From contig NZ_JAYFFH010000004.1 of assembly GCF_036289385.1 (NCBI RefSeq), forward strand, positions 62,001 through 126,000: 64,000 nucleotides of DNA, in the 5' to 3' direction. The position numbers and the translations under genes are program-made. Positions 35,642 through 44,737 of the stretch are shown here, piece after piece. Numbering within the stretch: the stretch's first letter is position 1; each line of letters begins with the position of its first letter. The notes beneath the pieces are model-generated. The model searched no databases. It saw nothing but the letters and a program-made list of their open reading frames with translations, and had not been told where the DNA came from. This DNA is from Anaerofustis butyriciformans. Lineage in GTDB: Bacteria; Bacillota; Clostridia; Eubacteriales; Anaerofustaceae.

Positions 35642-36490
35642 ATGATAATAAAAGAAGCTCTTATGAAAGCAAGTAAAAATCTTGAAGAAAATAATATTCC
35701 AAATCCATTAAACGAAGCAAAATATCTTTTAAAGTTTCTACTAAAAAAAGATGATATATACTTTATTACAAATTTAGATAAATCTTTAAATGACGATGAG
35801 GTAAAAAAATATAAAGAACTGGTTAACAAAAGATGTAAACATGTTCCTTTCAGCTATATTACAGGAGTAAAGGAATTCATGGGACTTGAATTTTTTGTAA
35901 ATAATCAAACTTTAATACCTCGTCCAGAAACAGAAATTATAACAGAATATGTTATAAATAATTTTAAAGATAAAAAACTTGATATTTTGGAAATTGGTGT
36001 TGGAAGCGGATGCATAAGCATATCCATAGCCAAATATTTAAGTAATGTAAATATTTTAGGCGTAGATATAAATGAAAAAGCAATTGAAGTTGCCAACAAA
36101 AATATTAAATATAATAATGTAGAAAATAAAGTTAATTTTATAAAAAGCGACTTATATGAAAATGTAAAAGGAAAATTCGATATAATAATTTCAAATCCAC
36201 CTTACATCAAAAGCGATGTTATTGAAACCCTTGAAGATGACGTAAAAAAATACGAACCGATTTTAGCTTTGGATGGAGGAAACGACGGGCTTTACTTTTA
36301 TAAAAAAATAATAAATGATGCAGATAAATTTTTAAAAGATAATTCATACATTATTTTTGAAATAGGTTACGACCAAGGTGAAGATGTAAAAACACTTTTA
36401 GAAAAAAAACAATTCAAAGAAATAGAAATAATCAAAGACCTTGCAGGTTTTGACAGAACAATAATTGCAAAAAAAATAAAAGACAGCTAA
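35642..36490 (+). CDS. prmC: Peptide chain release factor N5-glutamine methyltransferase
   Basis: 282 residues. N-terminal helical RF-binding domain, then FMGLEFFVNNQTLIPRPETE, EIGVGSGCISISIAKYL and the catalytic SNPPY motif. It methylates the GGQ glutamine of RF1 and RF2. The open frame extends upstream into the previous gene, but the ATG at 35642, one base after the preceding stop, gives the family N-terminus (MIIKEALMKAS). An AAAGG site lies about 10 bases before it. In many Clostridia prmC is next to rho, rpmE and tdk; here those genes are 20 kb away. Confidence 0.95.
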   Translation: MIIKEALMKASKNLEENNIPNPLNEAKYLLKFLLKKDDIYFITNLDKSLNDDEVKKYKELVNKRCKHVPFSYITGVKEFMGLEFFVNNQTLIPRPETEIITEYVINNFKDKKLDILEIGVGSGCISISIAKYLSNVNILGVDINEKAIEVANKNIKYNNVENKVNFIKSDLYENVKGKFDIIISNPPYIKSDVIETLEDDVKKYEPILALDGGNDGLYFYKKIINDADKFLKDNSYIIFEIGYDQGEDVKTLLEKKQFKEIEIIKDLAGFDRTIIAKKIKDS

Positions 36491-36502
36491 ACGCTGTCTT
36501 TT
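36479..36502 (+). terminator. Intrinsic terminator of prmC
   Basis: Arms AAAGACAGC/GCTGTCTTT with a TAAAC loop that contains the stop codon, then T residues. Confidence 0.85.
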
Positions 36503-36615
36503 TAAAATATCACAAAACATAACACTTATATTAATAAAAAACTTTCTTAAATTTATAGTGATATTTTTAATCTTATTCTTTTCAGAAAAATATAAATAAT
36601 AAAACAAACACATTA

Positions 36616-36786
36616 TTAATTTTCTTCTTTCATCCAACGTCTGCCTTTTTTGCCTGTCGGTGGAAGTCTATCCCCTTGTTCAATATTAACTATTCTTCCA
36701 TTTTCAATATAAGAACCGTCTTTTTCTACTTCTCTGTATTCACCTGCGGGTAAATCATCAGTACCGGGTTTATATAAATTACTCAT
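36616..36786 (-). CDS. YjzC-like small protein
   Basis: 56 residues, ATG with AAAGG 8 bases upstream. The protein begins MSNLYKPGTDDLPAGEY and ends with a GDRLPPTGKKGRRW block, the pattern I recognise from the YjzC family of small soluble proteins (KPGD-x-AP-x-G-x-Y near the start, PPT-x-x-x-RxW at the end). Function unknown; in Bacillus it is a minor stress- or sporulation-linked protein. It lies alone in a gap of nearly 400 bases between prmC and the formate/nitrite-type channel; the rest of that gap is AT-rich with no further signal. Confidence 0.75.
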   Translation of the reverse strand: MSNLYKPGTDDLPAGEYREVEKDGSYIENGRIVNIEQGDRLPPTGKKGRRWMKEEN

Positions 36787-36871
36787 AATCTTTTCCTTTC
36801 ATAATTTATTCTCGGTATTATTTTTCATCAATTTTTGTTAATTATTCAAAAAATATGATGTTAAAATTTAC

Positions 36872-36897
36872 AAAAAAAAGATATCCTTAAGATATCT
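36872..36897 (-). terminator. Intrinsic terminator of the FNT-family gene
   Basis: Arms AAGATATC/GATATCTT around the stop codon, followed by a run of T on the minus strand. Confidence 0.75.
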
Positions 36898-37549
36898 TCC
36901 TTTCACTTTTTTCTTTTATTATTTTACAAACGGGAAAAATAAGTCCGCCAATACTGTTACCCAAAGTTATTACTAAAATTGAAATAAAAGTATTAATATT
37001 CCATATTCCGGCAACAGAAAAATAGAACATATCGGCAATACTATGTTCAAAACCACATAGTATAAAACCCATAACTCCAAATATAAGCCCTAAATATTTA
37101 CCTATTTCCGTTTTATTACTTTTATAACCGTCAACTGCTATGTAAATAAGAATATTACAAAGTACTGCAAGAATAAATAAGCTAAGCAAATTCCCGCTTA
37201 ACTTTGTATTACAAAGATTTACGGCACTCTCATAAAGATTGACAGTTGAGCCAGGAGTATTAAAAAATCTTGTAAGTTTAATCATATTAGCAAGCAAGAA
37301 TGCTCCAATAAAATTGCCAATCCAAACAATTATTAAATTAAAAGCATACTTTTTATCATTTTCAAATAAATACAAAACTTTTCCAGTAAATAAGTTAAGC
37401 TCAAAAGTACAAACACTAAAAAGTCCAACGGAAAAGAGAAACGCACCTATTACATGGTTTTCCATAGATAAATAAGCACATCCACCAATTCCTATCATAA
37501 TTCCTGCTAAAACTGCATATATAAATACAACTAATCTACTTTTACTCAT
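36887..37549 (-). CDS. Formate/nitrite transporter family (FNT) channel
   Basis: 220 residues with six membrane helices. The central-pore signature GFEHSIADMFY includes the conserved histidine of FocA/NirC/HSC channels, and the FNLIIVWIGNFIGAF stretch marks the P-loop before helix 3. Likely substrates are formate, nitrite, hydrosulfide or lactate; anaerobe context makes formate reasonable but unproven. The frame opens 27 bases earlier at 37576, but AGAGG lies just before ATG 37549, the chosen start. Only 24 bases separate the start from a strong hairpin after the cyclophilin gene, so expression may depend on read-through. Confidence 0.88.
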   Translation of the reverse strand: MSKSRLVVFIYAVLAGIMIGIGGCAYLSMENHVIGAFLFSVGLFSVCTFELNLFTGKVLYLFENDKKYAFNLIIVWIGNFIGAFLLANMIKLTRFFNTPGSTVNLYESAVNLCNTKLSGNLLSLFILAVLCNILIYIAVDGYKSNKTEIGKYLGLIFGVMGFILCGFEHSIADMFYFSVAGIWNINTFISILVITLGNSIGGLIFPVCKIIKEKSERKIS

Positions 37550-37572
37550 TTTTACCTCTTTATTTTTGCAAA

Positions 37573-37604
37573 ACAAAGTTCAGTGAAATATCACTGAACT
37601 TTGT
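37573..37604 (-). terminator. Strong hairpin between the cyclophilin and FNT genes
   Basis: Perfect 14-base arms (ACAAAGTTCAGTGA/TCACTGAACTTTGT) with an AATA loop. The T tract on the minus strand is short and interrupted (TTTGTTTTG), so it may be a leaky terminator or attenuator. Confidence 0.7.
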
Positions 37605-37607
37605 TAA

Positions 37608-38090
37608 TTATTCTTCTATTATTTCTATTTTCTTTATTTTTCTTTCTTCAAGAGGTTTATCCATATAATCTGTAGGAGTTTTTGCAATTTCATCAAGAAC
37701 ATCAAAACCTTCAGTAAGTTTACCAAAAGCAGCATATTCACCATCTAAGTGAGGTGCATTTTGGTGCATTATAAAGAACTGACTTCCTGCAGAGTTTTTA
37801 TCCATGCTTCTTGCCATAGATATAACGCCTCTTTCATGTTTTAAATTATTTTCAACTCCGTTTGAAGCAAATTCACCTTTAATTGTATGCCCAGGGCCAC
37901 CCATTCCATTACCGTTTGGACATCCTCCTTGAATCATAAAGCCTTCAATTACTCTATGAAAGATTAATCCATTATAAAATCCGTCTTTTACTAAATTAAT
38001 AAAATTTTCGCATGTTATAGGAGCAATATCTTCATATAATTCAACAACCATTACTCCGCCGTTTTCCATTTCTATTTTAGCTTTTGTCAT
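37608..38090 (-). CDS. Cyclophilin-type peptidyl-prolyl isomerase
   Basis: 160 residues. Catalytic core FHRVIEGFMIQGGCPNGNG, FFIMHQNAPHLDGEYAAFGK and the arginine in FHR are all present. No signal peptide, so it is cytoplasmic and speeds proline isomerisation during folding. Three codons upstream an ATG at 38099 sits directly on the AAAGGA site, leaving no spacing; ATG 38090, 9 bases away, is therefore the better start. It is divergent from glmU and precedes the FNT gene. Confidence 0.93.
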   Translation of the reverse strand: MTKAKIEMENGGVMVVELYEDIAPITCENFINLVKDGFYNGLIFHRVIEGFMIQGGCPNGNGMGGPGHTIKGEFASNGVENNLKHERGVISMARSMDKNSAGSQFFIMHQNAPHLDGEYAAFGKLTEGFDVLDEIAKTPTDYMDKPLEERKIKKIEIIEE

Positions 38091-38212
38091 AATAATCATT
38101 CCTTTCTTATTGTATGGTGTATTTTACCATATATATTAAATAAATAAAACAAATTTAAAATTTTTGTGTACTTTTTTCAACTTCTTTATTATAATGTTGG
38201 TTGGGTGATTAT

Positions 38213-39574
38213 ATGGAAAAGAAAAATAATAATGTATCTGCTTTAATCCTTGCAGGAGGATTAGGCACAAGAATGAAATCAGAAAAACCAAAAGTTTTAC
38301 ATGAAATATGTGGTGAAACTTTACTTAAACACGTAATTTTAAACGTTGAAGAAGCAAATATTGACGATATAGGTGTAGTAGTAGGATACAAAGCCGATAT
38401 GGTTAAAGAAGTTACTGGAGAAAAATACAGTTATTATCTTCAAGAAGAACAACTTGGAACAGGTCATGCAGTAATGATGGCAAAAGAATTCCTAAAAAAC
38501 AAGAAAGGGAAAATTCTTGTTCTTTGTGGGGATGCTCCTTTAATCAATAAAAACGTAATAAACGATTTTATAAATTATACAGATAAAAATAACTTGGATC
38601 TTTGCGTTCTAACTGCAATATTAGATGATGCAAAAAGCTATGGAAGAATAGTTAGAAAAGATGATAGACTTGAAAAAATCGTAGAACTAAAAGATGCAAA
38701 TGAAGAACAAGCAAATATAAAGGAAGTGAATTCAGGTACTTACATTTTTGATGTAGAAAAACTATTAAAACATTTGGATGAACTTTCAACAAACAATGCT
38801 CAAAAAGAATATTACATTACAGATATGATTGAAATATTCAAAAATAACGGTTATAACGTTGACGCATTTGCAGCAAAAGAAAGCAGTATAGTTGAAGCAG
38901 CAAACAACAGATATGAGCTTTCAAAATGTGAGGAACTTTTAAGAGAAGAAATAAATAAACAACATATGCTTGAAGGGGTTACAATTATAAATCCAAAAGC
39001 AACTTACATTGATAGAAACGTTAAAATCGGTGTTGATACAGTAATTTATCCAAATACAATAATAAAAAAAGGAAGTATCATCGGTGAAAGAAACGAAATA
39101 TATGATTCAAGAATAGAAAACAGCTGTATTGGAGACGAAAATAAAATAGACAACTGTGTAATAACAGATGCAAAAGTAAGTAACCAAAACCAAATTGGTC
39201 CTTATGTACATTTAAGACCAAATGCCGATATAAAAGACGGTACAAGACTTGGCAACTTTGTCGAAGTTAAAAACTCAACAATCGGAAATGGCACAAAAGT
39301 AAGCCACTTAACTTATGTCGGAGATGGCGAAATCGGAGAAAACACTAACGTAGGATGCGGTGTCGTATTTGTAAATTATGACGGTAAAAATAAATATAAA
39401 ACAAAAGTAGGAAACAACTGTTTTGTAGGATGTAATGTAAATCTTGTTGCTCCTATAACAATAGAAGATAATGTATATATAGCTGCAGGTTCTACCTTAA
39501 CAGATGATGTGGAAAAGAACTCTCTTGCCATTGCAAGAAGCAGACAGACTATAAAAAAAGATTATAAAAAATAA
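38213..39574 (+). CDS. glmU: Bifunctional GlmU (GlcN-1-P acetyltransferase / GlcNAc-1-P uridylyltransferase)
   Basis: 453 residues. N-terminal nucleotidyltransferase domain with LAGGLGTRMKSEKPK, GTGHAVMMA and the CGDAPL metal loop; C-terminal left-handed beta-helix of hexapeptide repeats with HLRPNADI and the acetyl-CoA site near NYDGKNKYKT. It makes UDP-GlcNAc, the precursor of peptidoglycan and of the UDP-ManNAc/ManNAcA made by wecB/wecC in this window. A TTG at 38201 is in frame but ATG 38213 follows GGGTGA. Divergent from the cyclophilin gene; a TATAAT at 38190-38195 is a possible -10. glmU-prs is a classical pair. Confidence 0.97.
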   Translation: MEKKNNNVSALILAGGLGTRMKSEKPKVLHEICGETLLKHVILNVEEANIDDIGVVVGYKADMVKEVTGEKYSYYLQEEQLGTGHAVMMAKEFLKNKKGKILVLCGDAPLINKNVINDFINYTDKNNLDLCVLTAILDDAKSYGRIVRKDDRLEKIVELKDANEEQANIKEVNSGTYIFDVEKLLKHLDELSTNNAQKEYYITDMIEIFKNNGYNVDAFAAKESSIVEAANNRYELSKCEELLREEINKQHMLEGVTIINPKATYIDRNVKIGVDTVIYPNTIIKKGSIIGERNEIYDSRIENSCIGDENKIDNCVITDAKVSNQNQIGPYVHLRPNADIKDGTRLGNFVEVKNSTIGNGTKVSHLTYVGDGEIGENTNVGCGVVFVNYDGKNKYKTKVGNNCFVGCNVNLVAPITIEDNVYIAAGSTLTDDVEKNSLAIARSRQTIKKDYKK

Positions 39575-39592
39575 TAAATTTTAGATTTACAA

Positions 39593-39621
39593 TTTAAAAA
39601 CATATAAAATTTTGTTATAAT
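39593..39621 (+). promoter_or_regulatory. prs promoter
   Basis: TTTAAA (39593-39598), 17-base spacer and an extended -10 TGTTATAAT ending at 39621, 57 bases before prs. A small inverted repeat (AAATAGTTT/AAACTATTT, about 39630-39649) lies in the leader. Confidence 0.55.
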
Positions 39622-39678
39622 GTGTTTATAAATAGTTTAAAACTATTTTAAATAAATATAATTTATGGGGAGTAGAAA

Positions 39679-40632
39679 ATGATAGAATCTTTTTCAGACA
39701 TTTGTTTACTTGCAGGTAATTCAAATAAGGCTTTAGCACAAGAAATAGCAGACAATTTAGCATTACCTCTATGTTCAGCAAAAATCGGAAAATTCTCTGA
39801 CGGAGAAATTAATGTTACAATTAACGAATCTGTAAGAGGAAGAGACGTTTTTGTTATTCAATCGGTTTGTTCACCGGTAAATGATAATTTAATGGAATTA
39901 TTAATTATCATTGATGCATTAAAAAGAGCTTCAGCAGGAAGAATAACTGTTGTTATGCCATACTATGCTTATGCAAGACAAGACAGAAAGGAAAAAGGAA
40001 GAGTTCCTATTACTGCAAGACTTGTTGCAGATATGCTTACAACAGCAGGAGCAGACAGAGTAATCTCAATTGATTTACATGCCGACCAAATTCAAGGATT
40101 CTTTAATATACCTTTTGATAGATTATTCGGCAGACCAATCATTGCAAACTACATTCAATCTCAAAATGAATCAATGGAAAATGTAGTTGTTGTATCTCCT
40201 GATGCAGGAAGCGTAAAACGTTCAAGAAAATTAGCCGAAGACTTAAACGTACCTTTGGCAATCATCGATAAGAGAAGACCTAAAGACAATGTTGCGGAAG
40301 TAATGAATGTTATCGGTGAAGTAAGAGGCAAAAAAGTTATAATGATTGATGACATGATAGATACGGGAGGCACTATAGTTGGAGCTGCAAATGCTTTAGA
40401 ACAACTTGGAGCAGGCAGAATAATTTGTGCTTGTACACATCCTGTTTTATCAGGACCAGCTGTGGAAAGGATTGAAAATTCTGCTATTGACAGATTAATA
40501 GCAACAAATACTATCCCATTAACATCTGATAAGAAAATTGACAAGATTACCGTATTATCTGTTGCACCGCTACTAGCAAAAGCAATTAAGATTATACATA
40601 CAGGTAAATCTATTAGCTCAATTTTTTCATAA
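39679..40632 (+). CDS. prs: Ribose-phosphate pyrophosphokinase
   Basis: 317 residues, normal for class I PRPP synthetase. Recognised by FSDGEINVTINESVRG, the flexible-loop region YYAYARQDRKEKGR, DLHADQIQGFFN and the PRPP-binding VIMIDDMIDTGGT. It makes PRPP from ribose-5-phosphate and ATP for nucleotides, histidine and tryptophan. GGGGAG stands before the ATG. It follows glmU without a clear terminator, but has its own promoter, so both read-through and independent expression are likely. Confidence 0.97.
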   Translation: MIESFSDICLLAGNSNKALAQEIADNLALPLCSAKIGKFSDGEINVTINESVRGRDVFVIQSVCSPVNDNLMELLIIIDALKRASAGRITVVMPYYAYARQDRKEKGRVPITARLVADMLTTAGADRVISIDLHADQIQGFFNIPFDRLFGRPIIANYIQSQNESMENVVVVSPDAGSVKRSRKLAEDLNVPLAIIDKRRPKDNVAEVMNVIGEVRGKKVIMIDDMIDTGGTIVGAANALEQLGAGRIICACTHPVLSGPAVERIENSAIDRLIATNTIPLTSDKKIDKITVLSVAPLLAKAIKIIHTGKSISSIFS

Positions 40633-40661
40633 AAAATATAAAATGAAAGGAAATAAAAATT

Positions 40662-41474
40662 ATGGATTTAAAAACAATTGCTAGTAATGTCAGAGTTGGC
40701 ATTATTACAGAAGTAGCCGCTGCACAAAGTGGACATCCGGGTGGATCTTTATCAAGTGCGGACATCGTTACATATCTTTATTTTGAAGCTATGAACATCA
40801 ATAAAGATAATCTTGACGATCCAAACAGAGACAAATTTATTTTAAGTAAAGGACATGCATCACCTGTTTTATATGCTGCTCTTGCAGAAAAAGGAATCAT
40901 CGAAAGAGATGAACTTAAAACATTTAGAAAAATCAACACAAGACTTCAAGGACATCCAGCTATTCATAAATGCCCAGGCGTTGATATGACAGCAGGTTCT
41001 TTAGGTTTAGGTTTCCCTGTTGCTGTTGGTCTTGCTCTTGGTAACAAACTTGACGGAAAAGATTCAACAGTTTACTGCTTATGCGGTGATGGTGAAATTC
41101 AAGAAGGTTCAATTTGGGAAGCTGCTATGGCTGCAAGCCACTACAAATTAGATAACTTAATCTTATATGTAGATAACAACAACTTACAAATTGATGGACC
41201 TATAACAGAAGTTATGTCTCCATACCCAATTGATGAAAAATTTGCTGCATTTGGTTTCAATGTAATCAATGTAGAAGATGGTCATGATTTTGATCAACTT
41301 AGAGAAGCAAACGAAAAAGCTAAAGCTTGTAAAGGAAAACCTAGCGTAATTGTTTGTAAAACAGTAAAAGGTAAAGGTGTTTCATTCATGGAAAACCAAG
41401 TAGGTTGGCATGGAAAAGCTCCTAGTGAAGAACAAGCTAAAGAAGCTATTGAAGAATTAGGAGGTTGGAAATAA
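40662..41474 (+). CDS. Transketolase, N-terminal (thiamine diphosphate) subunit
   Basis: 270 residues, the N-terminal half of a split transketolase. Substrate-binding histidines appear in GHPGGSLSSADIV and KGHASPVLYA, and the thiamine-diphosphate/metal motif is GDGEIQEGSIWEAA followed by NNNLQ. Split transketolases of this kind are common in Clostridia and archaea. It exchanges two-carbon units in the pentose phosphate pathway. AAAGG precedes the ATG. The stop overlaps the start of the second subunit by one base. The codon choice is noticeably more uniform than in neighbours, as expected for a highly expressed gene. Confidence 0.94.
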   Translation: MDLKTIASNVRVGIITEVAAAQSGHPGGSLSSADIVTYLYFEAMNINKDNLDDPNRDKFILSKGHASPVLYAALAEKGIIERDELKTFRKINTRLQGHPAIHKCPGVDMTAGSLGLGFPVAVGLALGNKLDGKDSTVYCLCGDGEIQEGSIWEAAMAASHYKLDNLILYVDNNNLQIDGPITEVMSPYPIDEKFAAFGFNVINVEDGHDFDQLREANEKAKACKGKPSVIVCKTVKGKGVSFMENQVGWHGKAPSEEQAKEAIEELGGWK

Positions 41475-42409
41475 TGAGTAAAATTGCTACAAGAGAATCT
41501 TACGGAAACGCTGTAACAGAACTTGGTAAAGAAAATCCTAATATCGTTGTATTAGATGCTGACTTAGCAGGTGCTACAAAATCAGGCGTATTTAAAAAAG
41601 CTTTCCCAGAAAGACATTTTAATGCTGGTATTGCTGAAACAGATATGGTTTGTTTAGCTGCAGGTTTATCTCTTGCAGGTAAAATCCCATTTGTTTCTAC
41701 ATTCGCTGTATTCGGTACAGGTAGAGCTTATGATGCTGTAAGAAACGCTGTATGTTATCCAAACTTAAATGTTAAACTTGCTTTAACTCATGCTGGTTTA
41801 ACAGTAGGTGAAGACGGTGCTACTCACCAAATGTTAGAAGATATCGCTTTAATGAACGCTCTTCCAAACATGACAGTTATCGTTCCGGCTGATGATACAG
41901 AAGCTAGACAAGTTGTTAAAGCTGCTGTTGAAATCAATGGTCCTGTATTCATGAGATTTGCAAGAGCTGCTACTCCAGTAGTATTCGGCGATGACTATAA
42001 ATTTGAAATCGGTAAAGCTGCAACAATTAAAGAAGGTAACGATGTTACATTAATCGCTTGCGGTATCATGGTTCAAAAAGCTTTAGAAGCTGCTGATGAA
42101 CTTGCTAAAGAAGGAATCAACGCAAGAGTAATCAATATGGCTACTATCAAACCTCTTGATAAAGATGCTGTAATTAAAGCTGCTAAAGAAACAGGTGCTA
42201 TCGTAACATGTGAAGAACACTCTATCTATGGTGGTCTTGGAAGCGTTGTTTCTCAAGCTTTAAGTAGTGAATGCCCAGTTCCTATGGAATACGTTGCAGT
42301 AAGAGATACATTTGGAGAAAGTGGTACACCTGATGCATTACTTGCTAAATACCACATCGATACTCCAGACATTATCGAAGCTGCTAAAAAAGCTGTTGGT
42401 AGAAAATAA
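41474..42409 (+). CDS. Transketolase, C-terminal (pyrimidine-binding) subunit
   Basis: 311 residues holding the pyrimidine-binding and C-terminal domains of transketolase. The catalytic glutamate that activates thiamine diphosphate lies in FNAGIAETDMV, and LTHAGLTVGEDGATHQ and FMRFAR are typical. It works with the preceding subunit. An upstream in-frame ATG at 41465 exists, but AGGAGG is ideally spaced for ATG 41474, which overlaps the first subunit stop as TAATG. The next gene starts at its stop in the same way, so the three are translated as one run. Confidence 0.94.
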   Translation: MSKIATRESYGNAVTELGKENPNIVVLDADLAGATKSGVFKKAFPERHFNAGIAETDMVCLAAGLSLAGKIPFVSTFAVFGTGRAYDAVRNAVCYPNLNVKLALTHAGLTVGEDGATHQMLEDIALMNALPNMTVIVPADDTEARQVVKAAVEINGPVFMRFARAATPVVFGDDYKFEIGKAATIKEGNDVTLIACGIMVQKALEAADELAKEGINARVINMATIKPLDKDAVIKAAKETGAIVTCEEHSIYGGLGSVVSQALSSECPVPMEYVAVRDTFGESGTPDALLAKYHIDTPDIIEAAKKAVGRK

Positions 42410-43080
42410 TGGACAAAAAACGGATTACTAAAGTATCCATAATAACTTTGATTATTATCGCTTTATGTATATTCGTTATAGACAAAGTAGGGTACGGTTT
42501 CTTTACCGACCCTACAAAACTAAAGGAGTTCATTTCCGGCTTTGGCATATGGGCACCTTTTGTTTTTTTTAGTTTGCAGTTTTTACAGGTTATTATGGCC
42601 TTCATTCCGGGAAATGTTCTTGGAGTGGTTGGAGGCGGGTTGTTTGGTCATTTTAATAGCTTTTTACTTAATTCAAGTGCCATTTATTTGGGAAGCATTG
42701 TAATGTTTATGCTTGGAAAACATTTTAGTGAAAAAGTTGCATTAAAGTTTGTAAAACAAGAAACCTATGACCACTACTTGGAAATAGTGTCCGGTAAAAA
42801 AGGTAAACTTACATTATTTATTGCATTTTTATTACCCTTTTTCCCAGACGATGCTTTATGTTTAATTGCCGGAAGCAGTAATTTAACATATAAAGAATTT
42901 CTTATTTTTTTATTTCTTGGCAGAACTCCGGGAATAATCTATCCTTCATTCTTGGGAGCCGGAATAATGGGAAAAGATTATAAATTGTTAGTTGCAATAA
43001 GTATTGTTTATGGTATTATATTATTTATAATATATATTTTTAGAAACAAAATAATAAAAGATGATATAAAAGATGAGTAA
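42409..43080 (+). CDS. TVP38/TMEM64-family (VTT domain) membrane protein
   Basis: 223 residues with about six hydrophobic segments and the VTT/SNARE-associated signature: FIPGNVLGVVGGGLFG, then GKKGKLTLFIAFLLPFFPDD, and GRTPGIIYPSF near the end. Proteins of this family and the related DedA group are implicated in lipid or undecaprenyl-phosphate flipping across the membrane, but this member has no assigned substrate. It begins on the last base of the transketolase stop (TAATG) and precedes pyrG by 10 bases. Its translational coupling to transketolase looks incidental. Confidence 0.88.
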   Translation: MDKKRITKVSIITLIIIALCIFVIDKVGYGFFTDPTKLKEFISGFGIWAPFVFFSLQFLQVIMAFIPGNVLGVVGGGLFGHFNSFLLNSSAIYLGSIVMFMLGKHFSEKVALKFVKQETYDHYLEIVSGKKGKLTLFIAFLLPFFPDDALCLIAGSSNLTYKEFLIFLFLGRTPGIIYPSFLGAGIMGKDYKLLVAISIVYGIILFIIYIFRNKIIKDDIKDE

Positions 43081-43090
43081 GGAGTAAAGT

Positions 43091-44695
43091 ATGCAACCGT
43101 ATTATATTTTTGTAACAGGTGGAGTAGTTTCATCACTAGGGAAAGGCATCACAGCAGCAAGTTTGGGAAGACTTTTAAAAGCAAGGGGAATTAATGTTTT
43201 TATTCAAAAACTTGATCCATATTTGAACTTTGACCCTGGTACAATGTCTCCTTTCCAACATGGGGAAGTATTTGTAACAGAAGATGGTGCCGAAACAGAC
43301 TTAGACCTTGGACATTACGAAAGATTTATAGATATCAATTGTTCAAATAAAAGTAATATTACTACAGGTAAAATATACTGGTCAATAATCTCTAAAGAAA
43401 GAAAAGGAGATTTCCTTGGTGGAACAGTACAAGTTATACCTCATATTACAAATGAAATTAAAGATTTTATTAAAGCAGCAGGTGAAGAATCAGGTGCTGA
43501 TGTTGTTATTAGTGAAATCGGTGGTACGGTTGGAGATATAGAAAGCCAGCCTTTCCTTGAAGCAATCAGACAAATGAAAATTGATTGCCCGGGAAGAGTA
43601 TTATATATTCATGTTACTCTTCTTCCATATCTTGGAAAAGCAATGGAACTTAAAACAAAGCCTACACAACATTCTGTAAAAGAGCTTAGAAGTATAGGTA
43701 TTCAACCAAACATCATAGTTCCAAGAAGTGAACTTCCTGTAAGCGAATCAATTAAAGAAAAAATTGCTTTATTCTGTGATGTTCCAAAAGAAGCTGTTAT
43801 CCCTAACTATGATGCAGAAACTCTATACGAAGTACCAATGTCTCTTGAAGATGAAGGTCTTGCAGATTATGTTATAAAATGTTTAAATATTCCTGCCAAA
43901 GAGCTTGATTTAAGTGAATGGGAAAAAGTAGTAGATAAAGTTAAATCTATGAATAAAAAAGTTAAAATTGCTCTTGTAGGTAAATATGTAAGCCTAAGAG
44001 ATGCTTATTTATCTGTTGCCGAAGCTTTATACCATGGTGGAATAGAAAACGGTACAGAAGTTGAAATAGACTGGATAGATTCAGAAGAAATAAATGAATC
44101 AAACGTTAATGATATTCTTAAAGATGCAAACGGAGTTATCGTTCCAGGTGGATTTGGAACAAGAGGAATAAAAGGTAAAATGCTTGCATGTAAATATGCA
44201 AGAGAAAATAAAGTTCCTTTCCTTGGACTTTGCCTTGGAATGCAAGTTGCTGTTATCGAATTTGCAAGAAACGTTCTTGGAATAGAAGATGCAACAAGTT
44301 CAGAATTTGATGAAAACACAAAAAATCCTGTAATAGATTTAATGCCTGAACAAAAAGATGTTGATAAAAAAGGCGGCACAATGAGACTAGGTTCTTATCC
44401 TTGTGATTTAAAAGAAGGTACAAAAGCTTATGAAGCATATGGAGAAGAACATATCTCAGAAAGACACCGTCATAGATATGAAGTAAATAACGAATATAAA
44501 GACAGATTGGAAGAAGCAGGAATGATTATTTCCGGTCAATCACCAAACAGACTATTAGTTGAAATGGTAGAACTTAAAGATCATCCTTGGTATGTAGCAA
44601 CACAAGCTCATCCTGAATTCAAAAGCAGACCTAACAGACCTCATCCTTTATTCAGAGAATTTGTCAAACATGCACTAAACAATAGTGTAAAGTAA
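43091..44695 (+). CDS. pyrG: CTP synthase
   Basis: 534 residues, full length. N-terminal synthase with YIFVTGGVVSSLGKGITAAS, the CTP/UTP-binding EIGGTVGDIESQPFLEA, and a C-terminal class I glutamine amidotransferase with nucleophile Cys in FLGLCLGMQ and the catalytic His-Glu in AQAHPEFKS. It aminates UTP to CTP using glutamine and ATP. AAGGAG precedes the ATG. The transcript ends at a strong hairpin placed at the tail of the convergent sensor kinase gene. Confidence 0.98.
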   Translation: MQPYYIFVTGGVVSSLGKGITAASLGRLLKARGINVFIQKLDPYLNFDPGTMSPFQHGEVFVTEDGAETDLDLGHYERFIDINCSNKSNITTGKIYWSIISKERKGDFLGGTVQVIPHITNEIKDFIKAAGEESGADVVISEIGGTVGDIESQPFLEAIRQMKIDCPGRVLYIHVTLLPYLGKAMELKTKPTQHSVKELRSIGIQPNIIVPRSELPVSESIKEKIALFCDVPKEAVIPNYDAETLYEVPMSLEDEGLADYVIKCLNIPAKELDLSEWEKVVDKVKSMNKKVKIALVGKYVSLRDAYLSVAEALYHGGIENGTEVEIDWIDSEEINESNVNDILKDANGVIVPGGFGTRGIKGKMLACKYARENKVPFLGLCLGMQVAVIEFARNVLGIEDATSSEFDENTKNPVIDLMPEQKDVDKKGGTMRLGSYPCDLKEGTKAYEAYGEEHISERHRHRYEVNNEYKDRLEEAGMIISGQSPNRLLVEMVELKDHPWYVATQAHPEFKSRPNRPHPLFREFVKHALNNSVK

Positions 44696-44702
44696 TAAAA
44701 TC

Positions 44703-44737
44703 AAAGACCGTTTAATATAACATTAAACGGTCTTTTT
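44703..44737 (+). terminator. Intrinsic terminator of pyrG, shared with the sensor kinase 3' end
   Basis: Arms AAAGACCGTTTAAT/ATTAAACGGTCTTT with a 5-base loop, followed by TTTTT on the plus strand. It overlaps the last codons of the convergent kinase gene and may also end that transcript, although the T tract there is poor. Confidence 0.85.

Noticed and set aside
38164..38195. Strong promoter for glmU
   Set aside because: TATAAT is perfect but no -35 at proper spacing and it would leave an almost leaderless mRNA, so it was noted only within the glmU entry.
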